A stretch of DNA of 64,000 nucleotides, from positions 558,001-622,000 of the forward strand of contig NZ_JACHMG010000001.1 of NCBI RefSeq assembly GCF_014204865.1, given 5' to 3'. The position numbers and the translations under genes are program-made. This document shows, one piece after another, positions 18,099 through 27,246 of this stretch. The stretch's first letter is position 1; every line of letters starts with the position of its first letter. The stretch is from Amycolatopsis jiangsuensis (lineage in GTDB: Bacteria; Actinomycetota; Actinomycetes; Mycobacteriales; Pseudonocardiaceae). The notes below the pieces were generated by a model. It made no database searches. It worked only from the letters and a program-made list of their open reading frames with translations, and was not told the DNA's origin.

Positions 18099-19901
18099 GT
18101 GCTGGCCGAGATGCGCATCCAGGGCCTCGGGGTCATCGAGGAAGCCCTGCTCGAACTGCACCCGGGCTTCACCGTCGTGACCGGTGAGACGGGTGCGGGC
18201 AAGACCATGGTGGTGACCGGGCTGCACCTGCTCTCCGGCGGGCGGGCCGAGGCGTCCAAGGTGCGGAACGGAATGCTCAAGGCGTTCGTCGAGGGCCGGT
18301 TCACCCTCGGCGACGACGACGCGGCGAGCCGGATCGTCACCGACGCGGGCGCGGACGTCGACGAGGACGGCAGCGTGATCGCCTTGCGCACGGTCGCCGT
18401 CGACGGCCGCTCCAGAGCCCATCTGGGTGGCCGATCGGTGCCGGTGGGGGTGCTTTCCGACCTGTCCGAGCAGGTGATCGCCGTGCACGGGCAGAACGAT
18501 CAGCTGCGTCTGCTGCGTCCGGCCGAGCAGCGCGCGGTGATCGACCGGTTCGCCGGCGACGCCGTGGGCGAGCCGTTGGCGGCCTACCGCGAAGCGCGGA
18601 CGGAGTGGCTGGCCGTGCTCGCCGAGCTGACCGAGCGGTCGACCCGTTCCCGGGAGATGGCGCAGCAGGCCGATCTGCTCAAGCACGGTCTGGTCGAGAT
18701 CGACGCGGTCGCCCCGGAACCGGGCGAGGACGTGGAGCTCACCGAACAGATCAAGCGGCTCGCCGCGGTCGACGAGCTGCGGGCGACGGCGACCGAGGCC
18801 CATGCGGCGGTCTCCGGTTCCGCGGACGGCGATCCGGACGCGCCGGGGGCGCTCGGGCTGGTGGGCGAGGCCGTGCGCCGGCTGAGCACCGCCGAGGACT
18901 CCGCACTGCGCGACCTCGTGCCGCGGCTGGAGGAAGCGTCCGTGCTGCTCGGCGACGTGGGCGCGGAGCTGGGCGGCTACGTGGAGAACCTGGACGCCGA
19001 TCCGGCGCTGCTGGAGAAGGTGCTCGCGCGGCAGGCGGACCTGAAACGGCTCACCCGCAAGTACGCCGCGGACGTCGACGGGGTGCTGGCGTGGGCGGAC
19101 GACGCCCGCCGCCGGCTCGAGTCGATGGACACCTCCGAAGAAGCGCTGGGGGCGCTGGCAGCGCGCCGGGACGAGCTGGCGCAGCAGCTGGTGGGGCACG
19201 CCACCGAGGTCTCCGCGGCGCGTGGCAAAGCGGCCGCCGAGCTGGCCACCGCGATCACCAAGGAGCTCTCCGGTCTCGCGATGGGCCAGGCGGAGCTGGA
19301 GGTCACCGTCGAACAGCGTCCGGCCGAACGGGGTGACCAGCAGGCGCTGGCCATCGACGGGCACGCGGTGCACGCCGGCCCGGACGGCGTCGACGAGGTC
19401 GAACTGCTGCTGCGCGCGCACGACGGCGCGCCGCCGCTGCCGGTGCACAAGGCCGCGTCGGGTGGTGAGCTGTCCCGCGTGATGCTGGCCATCGAGGTCG
19501 TGCTCGCCCACGCGGACACCGTGCAGACGTTGGTGTTCGACGAGGTGGACGCCGGCGTCGGCGGCCGGGCCGCGGTGGAGATCGGCCGCCGGCTCGCCCG
19601 GCTCGCCCGCACCCACCAGGTCCTGGTCGTCACGCACCTGCCGCAGGTGGCCGCGTTCGCCGACCAGCACCTGGTGGTGGACAAGGGCACCAGCGGCGGG
19701 GTCACGCGCAGTGGCGTGCAGCTGCTGGACCAGGGCGACCGGGTGCGCGAGCTGGCCCGCATGCTGGCCGGGATGGACGGGACGGAGACCGGCCGGGCGC
19801 ACGCGGAGGAACTGCTCGCGGCGGCGGAGAAGGACAAGAGCGCCGCGCCGGCCGGGAAAGCCGGCGGTGCGGCAAAACGCAAACGGGCCAAGAAAGCCTG
19901 A
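18099..19901 (+). CDS. recN: DNA repair protein RecN
   Basis: SMC-like ATPase of about 600 residues acting in double-strand break repair. The Walker A GETGAGKTM lies near residues 29-37. A coiled-coil arm region follows. The ABC signature KAASGGELSRVMLA lies near residue 450, followed by Walker B TLVFDEVDAGVGG. The start GTG at 18099 gives the canonical N-terminus VLAEMRIQGLGVIEEA. The C-terminal tail (KAGGAAKRKRAKKA) is lysine-rich. Confidence 0.95.
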   Translation: MLAEMRIQGLGVIEEALLELHPGFTVVTGETGAGKTMVVTGLHLLSGGRAEASKVRNGMLKAFVEGRFTLGDDDAASRIVTDAGADVDEDGSVIALRTVAVDGRSRAHLGGRSVPVGVLSDLSEQVIAVHGQNDQLRLLRPAEQRAVIDRFAGDAVGEPLAAYREARTEWLAVLAELTERSTRSREMAQQADLLKHGLVEIDAVAPEPGEDVELTEQIKRLAAVDELRATATEAHAAVSGSADGDPDAPGALGLVGEAVRRLSTAEDSALRDLVPRLEEASVLLGDVGAELGGYVENLDADPALLEKVLARQADLKRLTRKYAADVDGVLAWADDARRRLESMDTSEEALGALAARRDELAQQLVGHATEVSAARGKAAAELATAITKELSGLAMGQAELEVTVEQRPAERGDQQALAIDGHAVHAGPDGVDEVELLLRAHDGAPPLPVHKAASGGELSRVMLAIEVVLAHADTVQTLVFDEVDAGVGGRAAVEIGRRLARLARTHQVLVVTHLPQVAAFADQHLVVDKGTSGGVTRSGVQLLDQGDRVRELARMLAGMDGTETGRAHAEELLAAAEKDKSAAPAGKAGGAAKRKRAKKA

Positions 19902-19961
19902 GCCCGTGGCCGGAGAGACCGCGGCACTCACGGGCGCCGGAGAGCGGCCCGAGGGCCGGAA

Positions 19962-19996
19962 GCCGGAAGCTGACCTGAGAGCCGGAAGCTGACCTG
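19962..19996 (+). repeat. 19-bp-period direct repeat in the recN downstream gap
   Basis: GCCGGAAGCTGACCTG occurs at 19962-19977 and 19981-19996, with further degenerate GGAAG-C-GA copies to about 20045. The whole gap 19902-20183 has no gene I can support; it is GC-rich with small repeats and must hold the promoter of the next gene. Confidence 0.6.
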
Positions 19997-20183
19997 GGAG
20001 CGGGAAGGCGGAAACCGACCCAGGAGCGAAAAGTCGGAAGCTCGCGGCGCGGCGCCCCGGGAACGGATCGGCTCCCGCGTCCGGCGCCGTCCGCAGCACC
20101 GGCCGGGCACCAGCACCGGCCGCGCACCAGAGCCGGTCAGCCGGCCACTCGTGTCCGGAATCAGGAAGGACGGAACACCGCGT

Positions 20184-21338
20184 ATGACCTGGGCCGCGGC
20201 CGTCGACGTCGAGGCCGAGCTGACGAGGGCGTGCCGTGACGGCGACCTCGACCGGTTCCTCGGGCTCCTCGGTGACGAGGAGCTGTTCGTGCCGATCCAC
20301 CGGGACCAGGCGGAGCAGCTCGCGCGGGAGCGCGTGTGGGTGCCCGCCCGAATCTGTTGTGCGCACGAGGGCGAGCCGTCGTTGCAGGTCTTCACCCGCG
20401 GTGCGGTGCCCGATCTCGGGGCCGGTGTGGTGTTCCTCAGCGGCGACCTCGACTGGGCCACCTGCGGCCTCGGCCCGGGGGAGCAGGTGGTGTTCAACCG
20501 CGGCACGTCCGCGCAATGGCGGGTCGACGCGTCCGTCGTGCAGCCGTGGCTCGACGCCAACCCGCATCGGCTCACCGCGGTGGAACAGCAGGTCGAGCGG
20601 CTCAACACAGTGAGCTACGGGCATCTGGACGGCCCGATCGCGCGGGCGCTCGCCTGTGGAGTGCCGCAGGCGGTCCTCGTCGCGGAGCCGTGGAACCTGC
20701 TCGACGCGCGCTACCACGACTACGTCGCCGAAGTCCGTGGGCTGCGGGACTGGTGGGGCGTCACGGACACGGCGGGCTGGCGTGCCGCGGTCGACGGGTT
20801 GCTCGGTGACCGCCGCCGGTTCACCCCGGAGGCGGTCGCGCTCGCGCTGCGGACACGCGGTGGTGCGGAGCTCGATCCGCTGTCGTGGGCACGGCTGGTC
20901 GCGAGCTGGTGCGCGGAGAACGACCTGTCCGGGCAAGCGGATGCGCTCGTCGACGCGGTCCGCCGGATCGTGCGCTACGAGCAGCGGCTCCGGGCGGACG
21001 CGGTACTGCCGCCGGACGCGGTGGTGGGCAGCACGTTCGGCTGGGACGTCGCGCGGGTGCTGGAGCTGGTGCGTCGTGGCCTGGCAGTCGGGCACTGCGA
21101 CGAGCTCACCGCCGAACTGCAGGTGCTGGAGGCCGGTGCGCTCGCCCGCCGCTACCACGAGTCATGGGCACAGCTGTCCGCCGGTTTCGTGTTGGGCCGG
21201 GTGCTGGCGCTGGACGAGGAACAGTTCGGCGAGCACTACCGGAGTGCCGTGCGGGTCCACCACCTGCTGCTGAACGATCCGGCGAGCCCCTGGTGGAATC
21301 TCGGTTTCGCGGACGAACCGACCGGCGGCCGCCCCTGA
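20184..21338 (+). CDS. SseB-like / DUF1266 domain protein
   Basis: About 384 residues. The N-terminal third (roughly 5-130) resembles the SseB N-terminal fold found in actinobacterial hypothetical proteins (ACRDGDLDRFLGLLGDEELFVPIH, abbreviated here). The C-terminal third from about residue 270 has DUF1266 features: GWDVARVLELVRRGLAVGHC, ESWAQLSAGFVLGR and a final WWNLGF. No catalytic motif is visible. ATG 20184 is preferred over GTG 20151 because AAGGACGG precedes it. It interrupts the recN-steA order of M. tuberculosis. Function unknown. Confidence 0.75.
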   Translation: MTWAAAVDVEAELTRACRDGDLDRFLGLLGDEELFVPIHRDQAEQLARERVWVPARICCAHEGEPSLQVFTRGAVPDLGAGVVFLSGDLDWATCGLGPGEQVVFNRGTSAQWRVDASVVQPWLDANPHRLTAVEQQVERLNTVSYGHLDGPIARALACGVPQAVLVAEPWNLLDARYHDYVAEVRGLRDWWGVTDTAGWRAAVDGLLGDRRRFTPEAVALALRTRGGAELDPLSWARLVASWCAENDLSGQADALVDAVRRIVRYEQRLRADAVLPPDAVVGSTFGWDVARVLELVRRGLAVGHCDELTAELQVLEAGALARRYHESWAQLSAGFVLGRVLALDEEQFGEHYRSAVRVHHLLLNDPASPWWNLGFADEPTGGRP

Positions 21339-21435
21339 ACCGGAGCACGGCGCGAGCGCACGGCAGCACAACGAGTCACGTCCGCTTCGGCGCGTCGGCG
21401 GTACTCCCGGGGACAAGTTTGTCACCATCAGCCAC

Positions 21436-22620
21436 ATGAAGCTCACCGGTTTGCTCGCGCGGAACCACGAAGCCCTCCCCGGCATCACCGGCGTCGCGCG
21501 GGCCGACCGCCGCACGCGGGAGCTGCTGCGCCGGGTCAGCGCGGGCGACGTCGTCGTGCTCGACCAGCTCGATCTGGACCGTGCCACCGCCGACGCGCTG
21601 GTGGCCGCGGAGGTCGCCGCCGTGATCAACGCCTCGCCGTCGATCTCCGGGCGGTTTCCCAACCTGGGGCCGGAAATCCTCGTCGCGGCGGGGATCCCGC
21701 TGATCGACTCGGTGGGCGGCGAGCTGCTGCGCACGGTCAAGGACGGCACGAAACTGCGCGTGCACGAGGGCGCGGTGTACCTGGGCGAGCGCCAGCTCGC
21801 CACCGGCGTGGAGCAGACCGCGGAGAGTGTCGCGGACCAGATGATCGAGGCCAAGGCCGGGATGTCGACCCAGCTGGAGGCCTTCTCCGCGAACACCATC
21901 GAATTCCTCCGCCGCGAACGCACGCTGATCCTCGACGGCGTGGGCGTGCCGGAGCTGAAGGTCGCCATCCGTGACCGGCACGTGCTCGTCGTGGCCGGCG
22001 GCACCGGGCACGCGGAGGACCTGAAGCGGCTCAAGAAGTACCTCGGCGAGCACCGTCCGGTGCTGATCGGGGTGGACGCCGGCGCGGACACCCTGCGCAC
22101 GCAGGGCTACACCCCGGACGTGGTCGTCGGCGACCCGACCGGCATCGGCACCGCCACGCTGCGCGGCGGCGGTGAGGTCGTGGTGCCCGCGCAGCCGGAC
22201 GGGCACGCCCCTGGCGTCGAGCGGATCCAGGACCTCGGCATCGGCGCGGTCACCTTCCCCGCGTCCGGCAACGCCGAGGACCTCGCGCTGCTGCTGGCCG
22301 ACGCGCACGGCGCGAGCCTCGTGGTCACCGTCGGCTTCCAGGCCACGCTGCGGGAGTTCCTCGACCACGGCCGGTCCGGGTCCAACCCCTCGACCTTCCT
22401 CACCCGGCTCAAGCTGGGCACCAAGCTCGTCGACGGCAAAGCCGTCGCCACGCTGCACCGCAGCCGGGTGTCACTCGGCGCCGTCGCGCTGCTCGTCCTC
22501 GCCGCCGTCGTCGTGGTGGTCGCCGCACTGCTCGTGTCCGACGTCGGTTCCGTCTACCTGGACTGGATCCAGCACACCTGGTCCACGTTCACCGCCTGGG
22601 TGAAGGGGCTCTTCACGTGA
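21436..22620 (+). CDS. steA: SteA, cytokinetic-ring-associated protein
   Basis: 394 residues. The soluble N-terminal region contains VINASPSISGRFPNLGPEIL near residues 63-82, and a thiamin-pyrophosphokinase-like region follows (VLIGVDAGADTLRTQGYTPDVVVGDPTG, split here only for length). One transmembrane helix lies near residues 346-368, with a short C-terminal tail. This is the SteA family, whose Corynebacterium member acts with SteB in cell separation; Rv1697 is the equivalent. The stop overlaps the GTG of steB by four bases. Confidence 0.88.
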   Translation: MKLTGLLARNHEALPGITGVARADRRTRELLRRVSAGDVVVLDQLDLDRATADALVAAEVAAVINASPSISGRFPNLGPEILVAAGIPLIDSVGGELLRTVKDGTKLRVHEGAVYLGERQLATGVEQTAESVADQMIEAKAGMSTQLEAFSANTIEFLRRERTLILDGVGVPELKVAIRDRHVLVVAGGTGHAEDLKRLKKYLGEHRPVLIGVDAGADTLRTQGYTPDVVVGDPTGIGTATLRGGGEVVVPAQPDGHAPGVERIQDLGIGAVTFPASGNAEDLALLLADAHGASLVVTVGFQATLREFLDHGRSGSNPSTFLTRLKLGTKLVDGKAVATLHRSRVSLGAVALLVLAAVVVVVAALLVSDVGSVYLDWIQHTWSTFTAWVKGLFT

Positions 22621-23564
22621 TTTCCCTGCGCTACCACATCGTTTCCATCACCGCGTGCTTCCTCGCACTGGCCGTCGGCGTGGTGCTGGGCTCGACCGCG
22701 CTGAACGGCTCGCTGCTGTCCGGGCTCTCGGACCAGAAGAAGGACCTGGGCACCCAGGTGTCCGATCTGGAGGCGCAGCGCAACGTGCTGAACGCCCGGC
22801 TGTCGGACGCGGACGCGTTCGCCGGTTCGATGGGGCCGAAGATCGTGGCCGGTGCACTGGACAAGCGCAGCGTGGTATTGGTCACCACGCAGGACGCCCG
22901 CCCGGCCGACCGCGACGCGCTCAAGAAGCTCGTCGGCCAGTCCGGTGCCTCGGTGACCGGGGAGCTGCAGTTGACCGAGTCGTTCACTGATCCGGCCAAG
23001 GCCGACCAGCTGCGGGACGTGGTGACCCGGCTGCAGCCTGCCGGGGCGCAGTTCCCGACCGCGGGTGATTCCGGCACGCTCGCCGGCGCGCTGCTGGGAT
23101 CGGTGCTGCTGCTGGACAAGAGCAGCGCCAAGCCGCAGTCCAGCCCGGACGAGCTGGCCGCGGCGCTCGGCGGGCTCACCGACGGGGGGTTCGTCAAGCC
23201 GAGCCAGGGGGTGCAGCCCGCGCAGCTGGCGATCGTGCTCACCGGAGCGCAGCAGTCCGGTGAGGGCGCCGGCGACCGGGCGGCCTCCATCGCGAGGTTC
23301 GCCGCGCAGCTCGACCGCTCCGGGGCGGGCACGGTGCTCGCCGGCGATCCGGGTTCGGCCGAGGGCAGCGGGCCGCTCGGCGTGGTCCGCGCGGACACCT
23401 CGTCGACCTCGATTCTGTCCACTGTGGACAACGTCGACTCCCAGGCCGGCCGGGTGGCGACCCTGCTGGCGCTGAAGGAACAGCTCGAGGGCGCCGCCGG
23501 CCGCTACGGCATCGCAGGCAACGCACAGGCTCCCGCACCCGGGGTGGGTTCCGAGGGCAACTGA
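22617..23564 (+). CDS. steB: SteB/MctB family protein
   Basis: 315 residues starting at GTG 22617 in a four-base overlap with steA. An N-terminal transmembrane or uncleaved signal helix (residues 8-28, ITACFLALAVGVVLGS) is followed by a coiled coil near 38-60 (SDLEAQRNVLNARLSD), then an alpha/beta extracytoplasmic domain. The M. tuberculosis homologue Rv1698 (MctB) is linked to copper tolerance, whereas the corynebacterial one acts with SteA in cell separation. The sequence alone does not decide between these roles. Confidence 0.85.
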   Translation: MISLRYHIVSITACFLALAVGVVLGSTALNGSLLSGLSDQKKDLGTQVSDLEAQRNVLNARLSDADAFAGSMGPKIVAGALDKRSVVLVTTQDARPADRDALKKLVGQSGASVTGELQLTESFTDPAKADQLRDVVTRLQPAGAQFPTAGDSGTLAGALLGSVLLLDKSSAKPQSSPDELAAALGGLTDGGFVKPSQGVQPAQLAIVLTGAQQSGEGAGDRAASIARFAAQLDRSGAGTVLAGDPGSAEGSGPLGVVRADTSSTSILSTVDNVDSQAGRVATLLALKEQLEGAAGRYGIAGNAQAPAPGVGSEGN

Positions 23565-23580
23565 GCGGCGGCTTCCGCGC

Positions 23581-23640
23581 ATCGGCGGCGGCACGGGGAT
23601 CCCTTCGAGGGTGCGGGAGCCCCGGGTCGCCGCCGATTTT
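23581..23640 (+). terminator. hairpin terminator after steAB
   Basis: ATCGGCGGCG (23581-23590) pairs with CGCCGCCGAT (23628-23637), with a second CGGGG/CCCCG helix inside, followed by TTTTCG. It lies 17 bases after the steB stop. Confidence 0.75.
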
Positions 23641-23806
23641 CGCGTGGTACAAACCAGCCGGTTCCCAGCATCCGGACGAGTGTGCCGGACATCCCACCCC
23701 GGTGAGGCTGCATCAGGTTCTCCTCAGCGAGAACATGGGTCATTCACAGCCTGGCAGGCGAATCTGGCACGATGATCGCCAACGACCCCGGGAGCATGGC
23801 TCGACG

Positions 23807-24952
23807 ATGACGACCACCGAGATGCCGCGTGCCCACGCGGAGGAACCGGCGCCCGCGCCGGCGGCGAAATCGCCCCACCTGCGACAGCTGGACCTGTACC
23901 GGGTGCTCACCTTCGCCGTGGTGATCTTCATCCACGTGCTGGTCGCCACGACCTATCCGGAAGACGTGCCCGCCGGCGCGTTCGAGGTACCGCTGCACTT
24001 CGCCCGTGCGGCGTTCTTCGCACTGACCACGTTCGTGCTGATGTTCCAGTACCGGAGCCGGCCGCTGCAGGCGAAGAAGTTCTGGCGCCGCCGGGTGCCG
24101 CTGGTCGCGGTGCCGTACGTGGTCTGGTCGGTGCTCTACTGGGCTTATTCGATGCTGACCTCGCCGCAGCCGGTGGGCCCGCTGTCCGGTCAGCTGCGGG
24201 CGCTGCTGATCGAGATCGGCACCGGCACCGCCTGGTACCACCTGTACTTCCTGCTCGTGACGCTGCAGGTGTACCTGCTGTTCCCGCTGCTGCTGAAGCT
24301 GGTGGGGCTCATCCGGCGCCATCCGCTGCCGGTGCTCGCGGTGTCCGGCGTGGTGCAGATCGCGGTGATGGTGTTCCTGAGCTATCCACCGGAAAGCCTC
24401 GACTACGGCGTGCTCAGCCGGTTCTTCGTCACCCTGCTGCCCTACCAGTTCTACTCGGTCCTCGGCATGGTCACCGCGGTCCACCTCGAGACGGTGCACG
24501 ACTGGCTGCGCGGGCACGTCCGCTGGGTCGTGGCCGCGCTCGTGGCCGGGCTGGTCATCACCGAAACCGGCTACTTCCTCAGCGTCCGGCACGGAGTGTG
24601 GCCGGAGTCGGCGGCGGACGCGTACCGGCCGTACCTGCTGCCGTGGATCGTCGCCGCGGTCTGCGGGCTGTACCTGGCGGGCAGCCGATGGGCCGAGGGC
24701 AGGCAGCGGGCCGGGAGGTTCGTCTCCTGGGCGGTGGACCGCTCGTTCGCGGTGTTCCTGTCCCACCCGCTCGCGCTCGCCCTGCTGGCGCCGCTGATCT
24801 CGTTCGTCGGCGACCGCTACGGCGCCCCGTGGACGACGTTCGTGATCTATCCGCTCACGGTGGCGCTGACCTTCGCCATCGTGACGGTGCTGCGCCGGGT
24901 GCCGTGGAGCAAGGCGCTGACCGGGCGGGCGCGGGTACGGGCCTCGGCCTGA
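23807..24952 (+). CDS. membrane acyltransferase, acyltransferase-3 family
   Basis: About 381 residues with roughly ten hydrophobic helices. It has the acyltransferase-3 N-terminal signature HLRQLDLYRVLTFAVVIFIH near residues 25-44, with the conserved Arg and the catalytic-type His at the end of the first helix, and the following FFALTTFVLMFQYRSRP. Such proteins O-acylate cell-surface glycans, lipids or secondary metabolites; the substrate here is unknown. ATG 23807 gives a normal N-terminus. The stop lies 3 bases from the convergent racemase gene. Confidence 0.8.
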   Translation: MTTTEMPRAHAEEPAPAPAAKSPHLRQLDLYRVLTFAVVIFIHVLVATTYPEDVPAGAFEVPLHFARAAFFALTTFVLMFQYRSRPLQAKKFWRRRVPLVAVPYVVWSVLYWAYSMLTSPQPVGPLSGQLRALLIEIGTGTAWYHLYFLLVTLQVYLLFPLLLKLVGLIRRHPLPVLAVSGVVQIAVMVFLSYPPESLDYGVLSRFFVTLLPYQFYSVLGMVTAVHLETVHDWLRGHVRWVVAALVAGLVITETGYFLSVRHGVWPESAADAYRPYLLPWIVAAVCGLYLAGSRWAEGRQRAGRFVSWAVDRSFAVFLSHPLALALLAPLISFVGDRYGAPWTTFVIYPLTVALTFAIVTVLRRVPWSKALTGRARVRASA

Positions 24953-24955
24953 TCC

Positions 24956-25666
24956 TCAGCCACTCGGCCACTGGCGGTGCTTGTCCAGCGGCCGGGCGTA
25001 GGACCCGGCCCTGCTGGTGTGCAGGCCCAACGCGACCAGGGATTCCGCGAGCCGGACGGCCGCCGCGACGCCGTCCACCACGGGCACGTCGAGCAGTGCG
25101 GACATCCGCCGGTCGAGCCCGGTCATCCCGGCGCAGCCGAGCACGAGCACCTCGGCGCCGGAGTCCCGCACCCGGCGGGCGGCGGTCAGCAGGGCCGCTT
25201 CGGTGCGGGCCTCGTCACCGAGCTCCAGCACACCCAGCCCCGCTCCGGCCACCGCGACGCAGTTGCGGTCCACGCCGGCGCTGTGCAGGCTGTCCTCGAT
25301 CAGCCCGCAGGTGCGGTCCAGCGTGGTGACCACGCCGTAGCGCCGCCCGAGCAGCCCGGCCAGATGCGCCGCGGCCTCGGTGATGTCGACCACCGGCACG
25401 TCCAGCAGCTCCCGCGCACCCTCCCGGCCGTGCTCGCCGAACCCGGCCATCACCACGGCGTCGAACGGCTCGTCGATGTTCCGCAGCAGGTCCAGTACCG
25501 CGGCCGCGGAGAGGAAGCTGTCGAGCCAGCCCTCCGCGGATTCCGGGCCCCACGACGGCGTGCGCGCGAAGACCTCGGTACCCGCGCTCGCGGCCGCGCG
25601 GGCCCCGGCCTCGATCTCCTTGGTCATCGCCTCGGTGGTGTTGCAGTTGGTCACGAGGATGCGCAT
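24956..25666 (-). CDS. Asp/Glu/hydantoin racemase family protein
   Basis: 236 residues. N-terminal NCNTTEAMT motif, then the HyuE-family scaffold with PVVDITEAAAHLA and the C-terminal catalytic-type cysteine in LGCAGM near residue 180. The first catalytic cysteine of hydantoin and allantoin racemases (usually A-C-F/Y-G/C-D-P-G) is replaced by glycine in AGFGEHGREG near residue 75. The gene overlaps the 3' end of the NCS1 permease gene by 16 bases, so the two are probably co-transcribed, suggesting a hydantoin or allantoin-like substrate. Start ATG 25666. Confidence 0.82.
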   Translation of the reverse strand: MRILVTNCNTTEAMTKEIEAGARAAASAGTEVFARTPSWGPESAEGWLDSFLSAAAVLDLLRNIDEPFDAVVMAGFGEHGREGARELLDVPVVDITEAAAHLAGLLGRRYGVVTTLDRTCGLIEDSLHSAGVDRNCVAVAGAGLGVLELGDEARTEAALLTAARRVRDSGAEVLVLGCAGMTGLDRRMSALLDVPVVDGVAAAVRLAESLVALGLHTSRAGSYARPLDKHRQWPSG

Positions 25667-27093
25667 GCGGCCCTCCGCTGCCGGGACGAGACGGCGAAGT
25701 AGAGCGCCCCGGCGGTCGTGGTGCCGAGGAACCAGGAGTACGGCGCGGCCGGGGCGAAGAAGGGCACCAGCGCGATCACCGCGGACAGCGCCGCGCACGG
25801 GAGGAACGTCGCCATCGCCCGCGGGTTCACCTTGCGGTAGACGCTCTCACGCGCGAACAGCTGTCCGACGTCGACCTTCCCGCGCCGCACCAGGTAATAG
25901 TCCACGACCATGATCCCGAACAGCGGCCCGAGGAACGCGCCGAGCCCGCCGAGGAAGTAGTTGACCACCACCGGCGACGAGTAGAGCTTCCACGGCAGCA
26001 CGCACAGCGCGGCCACCGCGCTGATCATCCCGCCGACGGTGAACGAGATCCGCTTCGGCCAGATGTTGGCCAGGTCGTAGGCGGGGGAGACGAAGTTGGC
26101 CACGATGTTCACTCCCATCGTGGCGATCGCGAAGGTCAGCGCGCCGATGATGAGGACCGGGGTGCTGTGCACGCGGGCCAGCAGTTCGGCCGGGTCGGTG
26201 ATCGCCTCGCCGAAGACCTGCAGGCTGCCCGCGGTCACGATGACCGACAGCAGCGCGAACGCCGAGGAGTTGACCGGCAGGCCCCAGAAGTTCCCGCGCC
26301 GCACGGTTTTCTGGTCCGGTGCGAAGCGGGAGAAGTCGCAGAAGTTGAGCATCAGCGTGCCGTAGGTGGACAGGATCAGCCCGGCCGCGCCGAACCACTG
26401 GCGCACCTGCTCCCCGGCCGGCAGCGAGCGCGGGCTGGCGGTGAAGGAGATCCGCCAGTGCGCGGCGGCGAGGATCCAGACCGCGAGCGCGATCATCACC
26501 ACCCAGATCAGCGGCCCGCACCAGTCCTGGAACTTGCGCACCGCCTCCATTCCGCGGGTCAGCACGAGCGCCTGCACCAGCCACAGCGCGAGGAAGCAGA
26601 TCCAGCCGAGCGCGTGCAGGCCGAGGAAACTGTGCTCGGTCCACGGTTTCAGCGCCGGGTCGATGGCCAGCACGAGCAGGGTGATGGCGACGCTGGCGAG
26701 GTAGGTCTGGATGCCGTACCAGAAGATCGCGATCACCGCGCGGATCAGCGCGGGCAGGTTCGCGCCGAAGGTGCCGAAGCTGATCCGCGCGACCACCGGG
26801 AACGGCACGCCGGTGCGCTGCCCGATCCGGCCCATCAGGTTCATCCCGGCGAAGATGACCACGAACCCGAACAGCAGCGCGGTGAGCACCTGCCAGGCCG
26901 AGAGGCCGAGCACGAACAGCCCGGCGGCGAAGGTGTAGTTGCCGAGGTTGTGCACGTCGGACATCCACAGCGCGAAGATGTCGTAGACCTTCCAGGTGCG
27001 TTTCCCGGCAGGGGCGAGATCGGCGTTCCACAGCCGGGGATCCGGCTCGGCGGGCAGGCTGGTGGTGGTTCCGGTGGACGAGGCGGCTTTCAT
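25651..27093 (-). CDS. NCS1-family nucleobase/hydantoin transporter
   Basis: 480 residues with about twelve transmembrane helices. NCS1 features include LWNADLAPAGKRTWKVYDIF before helix 1, the helix-1 segment SDVHNLGNYTFAAGLF, and IFWYGIQTYLASVAI. Family members (Mhp1, PucI, CodB) import hydantoins, allantoin, purines or cytosine with Na+ or H+. Pairing with a hydantoin-type racemase and a GntR regulator points to a hydantoin/allantoin-like substrate; this is inference. It is transcribed away from the GntR gene. Confidence 0.88.
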   Translation of the reverse strand: MKAASSTGTTTSLPAEPDPRLWNADLAPAGKRTWKVYDIFALWMSDVHNLGNYTFAAGLFVLGLSAWQVLTALLFGFVVIFAGMNLMGRIGQRTGVPFPVVARISFGTFGANLPALIRAVIAIFWYGIQTYLASVAITLLVLAIDPALKPWTEHSFLGLHALGWICFLALWLVQALVLTRGMEAVRKFQDWCGPLIWVVMIALAVWILAAAHWRISFTASPRSLPAGEQVRQWFGAAGLILSTYGTLMLNFCDFSRFAPDQKTVRRGNFWGLPVNSSAFALLSVIVTAGSLQVFGEAITDPAELLARVHSTPVLIIGALTFAIATMGVNIVANFVSPAYDLANIWPKRISFTVGGMISAVAALCVLPWKLYSSPVVVNYFLGGLGAFLGPLFGIMVVDYYLVRRGKVDVGQLFARESVYRKVNPRAMATFLPCAALSAVIALVPFFAPAAPYSWFLGTTTAGALYFAVSSRQRRAACASS

Positions 27094-27121
27094 GCGGGCC
27101 TCCGCTCAGCGGTCCGGCAGA

Positions 27122-27150
27122 TTTGGTATCCCAAAGCTTGGTATCCCAAA
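27122..27150. promoter_or_regulatory. tandem operator-like sites for the adjacent GntR regulator
   Basis: Two copies of TTGGTATCCCAAA start at 27123 and 27138, 15 bases apart. Each is an imperfect palindrome with TTGG/CCAA arms, similar to the TTGGTATACCAA-type boxes of FCD-GntR regulators. They sit in the 153-base divergent gap, 28 bases from the NCS1 start. Confidence 0.7.
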
Positions 27151-27246
27151 TATCACCCCGCTGTCCCGCCGCGTCAACCCTTCCGGCGATAAACTCGCCG
27201 GTGCCGGGCGGGTGTTCTCGCCGGCGTCCGCGGAGAGAGGGGACCG

